Positions 5,087-6,521 of a DNA stretch of 6,521 bases are shown here, piece by piece. Numbering within the stretch: position 1 is the first letter of the stretch; each line of letters begins with the position of its first letter. The notes beneath the pieces are model-generated. The model made no database searches and had not been told where the DNA came from. It worked only from the letters and a program-made list of their open reading frames with translations. The stretch comes from an uncultured Sporolactobacillus sp. GTDB taxonomy: Bacteria > Bacillota > Bacilli > Bacillales > Sporolactobacillaceae. The stretch covers positions 1 through 6,521 of the forward strand of contig UQRJ01000174.1 of assembly GCA_900543345.1 (NCBI GenBank), written 5' to 3'. The translations under genes were made by a program, and so were the position numbers.

Positions 5087-5617
5087 TCATCCCATGAAAA
5101 CCGCACCGACAATCAGTGCGCCGGCAATGACGAAAGCCGGATGGATCCGAAAACGCTGCAGGAGCACGAAACTTATCCCGCCAATCAGTATCATCGGCAG
5201 CCAGCCGGACGCTTTTTCAGCAGTAGTAAAAAAATCCCAGGCCATCATGCCGAGCATAACGACGATGATCGGTCGGATTAGCAGCGTCAAGCGTTTGACT
5301 TTCGGCGAATCTTTATAGCGAAATAATAATTGTAGCAGCACGATCAATAAAATCAATGACGGGGCCACAGTTGCCAGTTCGGCCGTAAGCGAGCCGGGAA
5401 TGCCGGCTTCTGTATAACCGATATAGCCCGCCATTTTCGTAGCAATCGGGCCCGGCAACGTATTGCCAAGCGCCAACACATTGCTGAAACCGGTGACGCT
5501 CATCCAGTGGTAGTGGTCAACGACTTCGTTTTCAATTAGCGGAATCGAAGCCGGACCGCCTCCGTAGCCGAGAATGCCGGGAATAAAAAAAGCCAGAAAG
5601 ATCTGCAACAGCTTCAC
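5087..5617 (-). CDS. Short CHR-domain chromate transporter, second subunit
   Basis: A 176-residue membrane protein with one CHR (chromate ion transporter) domain. Paired short CHR proteins are known to work together as a transporter expelling chromate. Family motifs are visible: GYGGGP at 17-22, EVVDHYHWMS (31-40), the PGP signature in TLPGPIATKMAGYIG (53-67), then hydrophobic stretches around 77-99, 111-128, 138-153 and 160-175, giving about five or six membrane segments. The GTG start at 5617 overlaps the stop of the upstream partner as GTGA, implying translational coupling. AAGGTG (5625-5630) is seven bases before it. The protein ends within the last membrane segment (GAVFMG), normal for short CHR proteins. 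No clear terminator follows. Substrate other than chromate or sulfate-like anions cannot be excluded. B. subtilis counterparts are YwrA/YwrB. Confidence 0.9.
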   Translation of the reverse strand: MKLLQIFLAFFIPGILGYGGGPASIPLIENEVVDHYHWMSVTGFSNVLALGNTLPGPIATKMAGYIGYTEAGIPGSLTAELATVAPSLILLIVLLQLLFRYKDSPKVKRLTLLIRPIIVVMLGMMAWDFFTTAEKASGWLPMILIGGISFVLLQRFRIHPAFVIAGALIVGAVFMG

Positions 5618-6240
5618 TTTCGTTCACCTTCCGTCTTTGTCTCGGTCCGTTTCGCCGGCTTAATCAGGACATAAATCAACACGAGGGCAATCAGAATCGC
5701 CGGATGAATCGGCAGCACTTCCATCAGCATGAAGCTTGCCGCGACAAGCAGCAGTGTCGCCGGCCAGCCGAGTCCTTTTTTAGCGCTGGACAAAAAGCTC
5801 CACGTCAGCTGAGCCATCAGCACACCGACGACCGGCAGGACGGCTTGAGTCATGCCGCGGACCCAACGCGCTTCCTGAAAATAGGCAAGAAAGCCGAGCA
5901 AAGCGATCATCAACAGCACGGTCGGCAAAATCACCGCAATTAGGGCAATCAGCATACCGACCCAGCCCTGCTTCTTCCAGCCGATATAGCCGGCCAGTTT
6001 TGTGTTAATCGGACCGGGCAAGGCGTTGGCAATCGCCACCAAATCACCGAACTCTTCCAGCGACATCCATTTATAACGCCTGACGACTTCCGCCTCCACC
6101 AGTGGAATACCGGACGGGCCGCCGCCGAAGCTCAGTATCGCCGAGCGAAAAAAAGCGATGAAAATGTCGCGGCAGAGAGAAAAAGTCGAGCCGAAAGAGC
6201 GATCGGCCCGGTTCTGATGTTGTATTTTTAATGGACTCAT
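5614..6240 (-). CDS. Short CHR-domain chromate transporter, first subunit
   Basis: A 208-residue membrane protein with one CHR domain, the upstream half of the pair. Motifs: SFGGGPSGIPLVEAEVV (37-53), WMSLEEFGDLVAIANALPGP (58-77), and KLAGYIGW (81-88). Hydrophobic segments lie around 93-120, 131-151, 160-175 and 178-194. A charged tail, rich in Lys, Glu and Thr, closes the protein. The N-terminus carries about 20 polar residues before the first helix, longer than usual for the family. The start is supported by GAAAGG (6250-6255) nine bases before ATG 6240. The two proteins are clear paralogues, consistent with a duplicated domain forming an antiparallel pair. The 107-base gap upstream is very A/T-rich (about 6260-6320) and may hold a promoter; I could not assign one. 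A gamma-glutamyltransferase-like gene precedes it on the same strand. Confidence 0.92.
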   Translation of the reverse strand: MSPLKIQHQNRADRSFGSTFSLCRDIFIAFFRSAILSFGGGPSGIPLVEAEVVRRYKWMSLEEFGDLVAIANALPGPINTKLAGYIGWKKQGWVGMLIALIAVILPTVLLMIALLGFLAYFQEARWVRGMTQAVLPVVGVLMAQLTWSFLSSAKKGLGWPATLLLVAASFMLMEVLPIHPAILIALVLIYVLIKPAKRTETKTEGERK

Positions 6241-6347
6241 TCAATCGAACCTTTCAATGAACTACAAACGAATAAGATGAAATGACTATTTTAGTTTTTA
6301 CTTTTTTTATAAAATAATCTATCGAAACCGTCCACCAATTTCACCTT

Positions 6348-6487
6348 TCACCAAGCGGCCACCACTCCGTCCGCCCGGGATTCGGTGCCGCCGACCAGCA
6401 CACCGGTTTGGTCGCTGCGCCAGATGATCTGACCGCGGCCGAACGAAGCGGAATCGGCAGCTACGTGAATATCGTGTCCGCGCCGGG
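6348..6487 (-). CDS. Gamma-glutamyltransferase-like protein, C-terminal fragment
   Basis: The last 45 residues and stop of a protein cut by the adapter. The frame reads GHDIHVAADSASFGRGQIIW, then GVLVGGTESRADG and ends VVAAW. The FGRGQ and GG(T/S)-x-R-x-DG patterns are typical of the end of gamma-glutamyltranspeptidase small subunits, the Ntn-hydrolase family that cleaves gamma-glutamyl bonds. The catalytic threonine region is not in the window, so activity cannot be judged. The gene is minus-strand, with its stop 107 bases before the first chromate transporter gene. In B. subtilis, ywrD (GGT-like) lies near the chromate transporter genes ywrA/ywrB, which supports the call. A competing frame that starts in the adapter (translating as MCIRDS) is an artefact. 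Confidence 0.72.
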
Positions 6488-6521
6488 CTGTCTCTTATAC
6501 ACATCTGACGCTGCCGACGAA
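6488..6521 (-). other. Illumina Nextera i5-side adapter (library artefact)
   Basis: Positions 6488-6520 are the reverse complement of the 33-base Nextera read-1 transposase adapter, starting with the mosaic end CTGTCTCTTATACACATCT and continuing GACGCTGCCGACGA. The last base would be the first of an i5 index. The genomic insert ends at 6487. Confidence 0.98.

Noticed and set aside
6319..6504. Minus-strand 61-residue frame beginning MCIRDS
   Set aside because: Its start and first residues are Nextera adapter sequence; the real frame here is the GGT C-terminus.

Overview
The window reads as a 6.44 kb piece of chromosome from a spore-forming, flagellated Firmicute of the class Bacilli, bounded at both ends by Illumina Nextera adapter sequence. 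The true biological insert is about 48-6487. The taxonomic call rests on an adjacent spoIIID - mbl - flhO block on the minus strand. That gene order is known from Bacillus subtilis, and SpoIIID and Mbl here are close to the B. subtilis proteins as I remember them. Base composition looks balanced (roughly half G+C by eye). I would not name a genus.

Layout. Positions 48-424 hold the first 125 codons of flhO (flagellar rod protein), cut by the adapter. Positions 482-1483 hold mbl, a complete MreB-family actin. Its last codons form one arm of an intrinsic terminator, and a sigma-D-like -10 box lies in front of flhO. Positions 1645-1914 hold spoIIID, the mother-cell sporulation regulator. A gene-free stretch follows (1933-2564) with promoter-like sequence for spoIIID, a bidirectional terminator and an 11-unit tandem array of 20/21-bp units. 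The array runs into the 3' end of a NERD-domain nuclease-like gene on the minus strand (2565-3593). Divergent from it on the plus strand is a classical short-chain dehydrogenase (3814-4575).

A second gene-free stretch (4576-5086) carries a different tandem array of six 21-bp units in an alternating A/B (42 bp) pattern, flanked by a 16-bp direct repeat. Then, on the minus strand, comes a GTGA-overlapped pair of short CHR-domain chromate transporter subunits (5614-6240 first, 5087-5617 second). Upstream of them is the C-terminal fragment of a gamma-glutamyltransferase-like protein (6348-6487), cut by the other adapter. A gamma-glutamyltransferase next to paired chromate transporters recalls the ywr region of B. 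subtilis.

How the genes work together. The left block is housekeeping for cell shape, motility and sporulation. The right block is probably an ion-transport/peptidase-like locus. The middle (NERD, SDR and two unrelated arrays sharing a period of about two DNA helical turns) is the least explained part. I see no rRNA, tRNA, CRISPR array, transposase or phage gene, and no convincing new multi-gene defence system.
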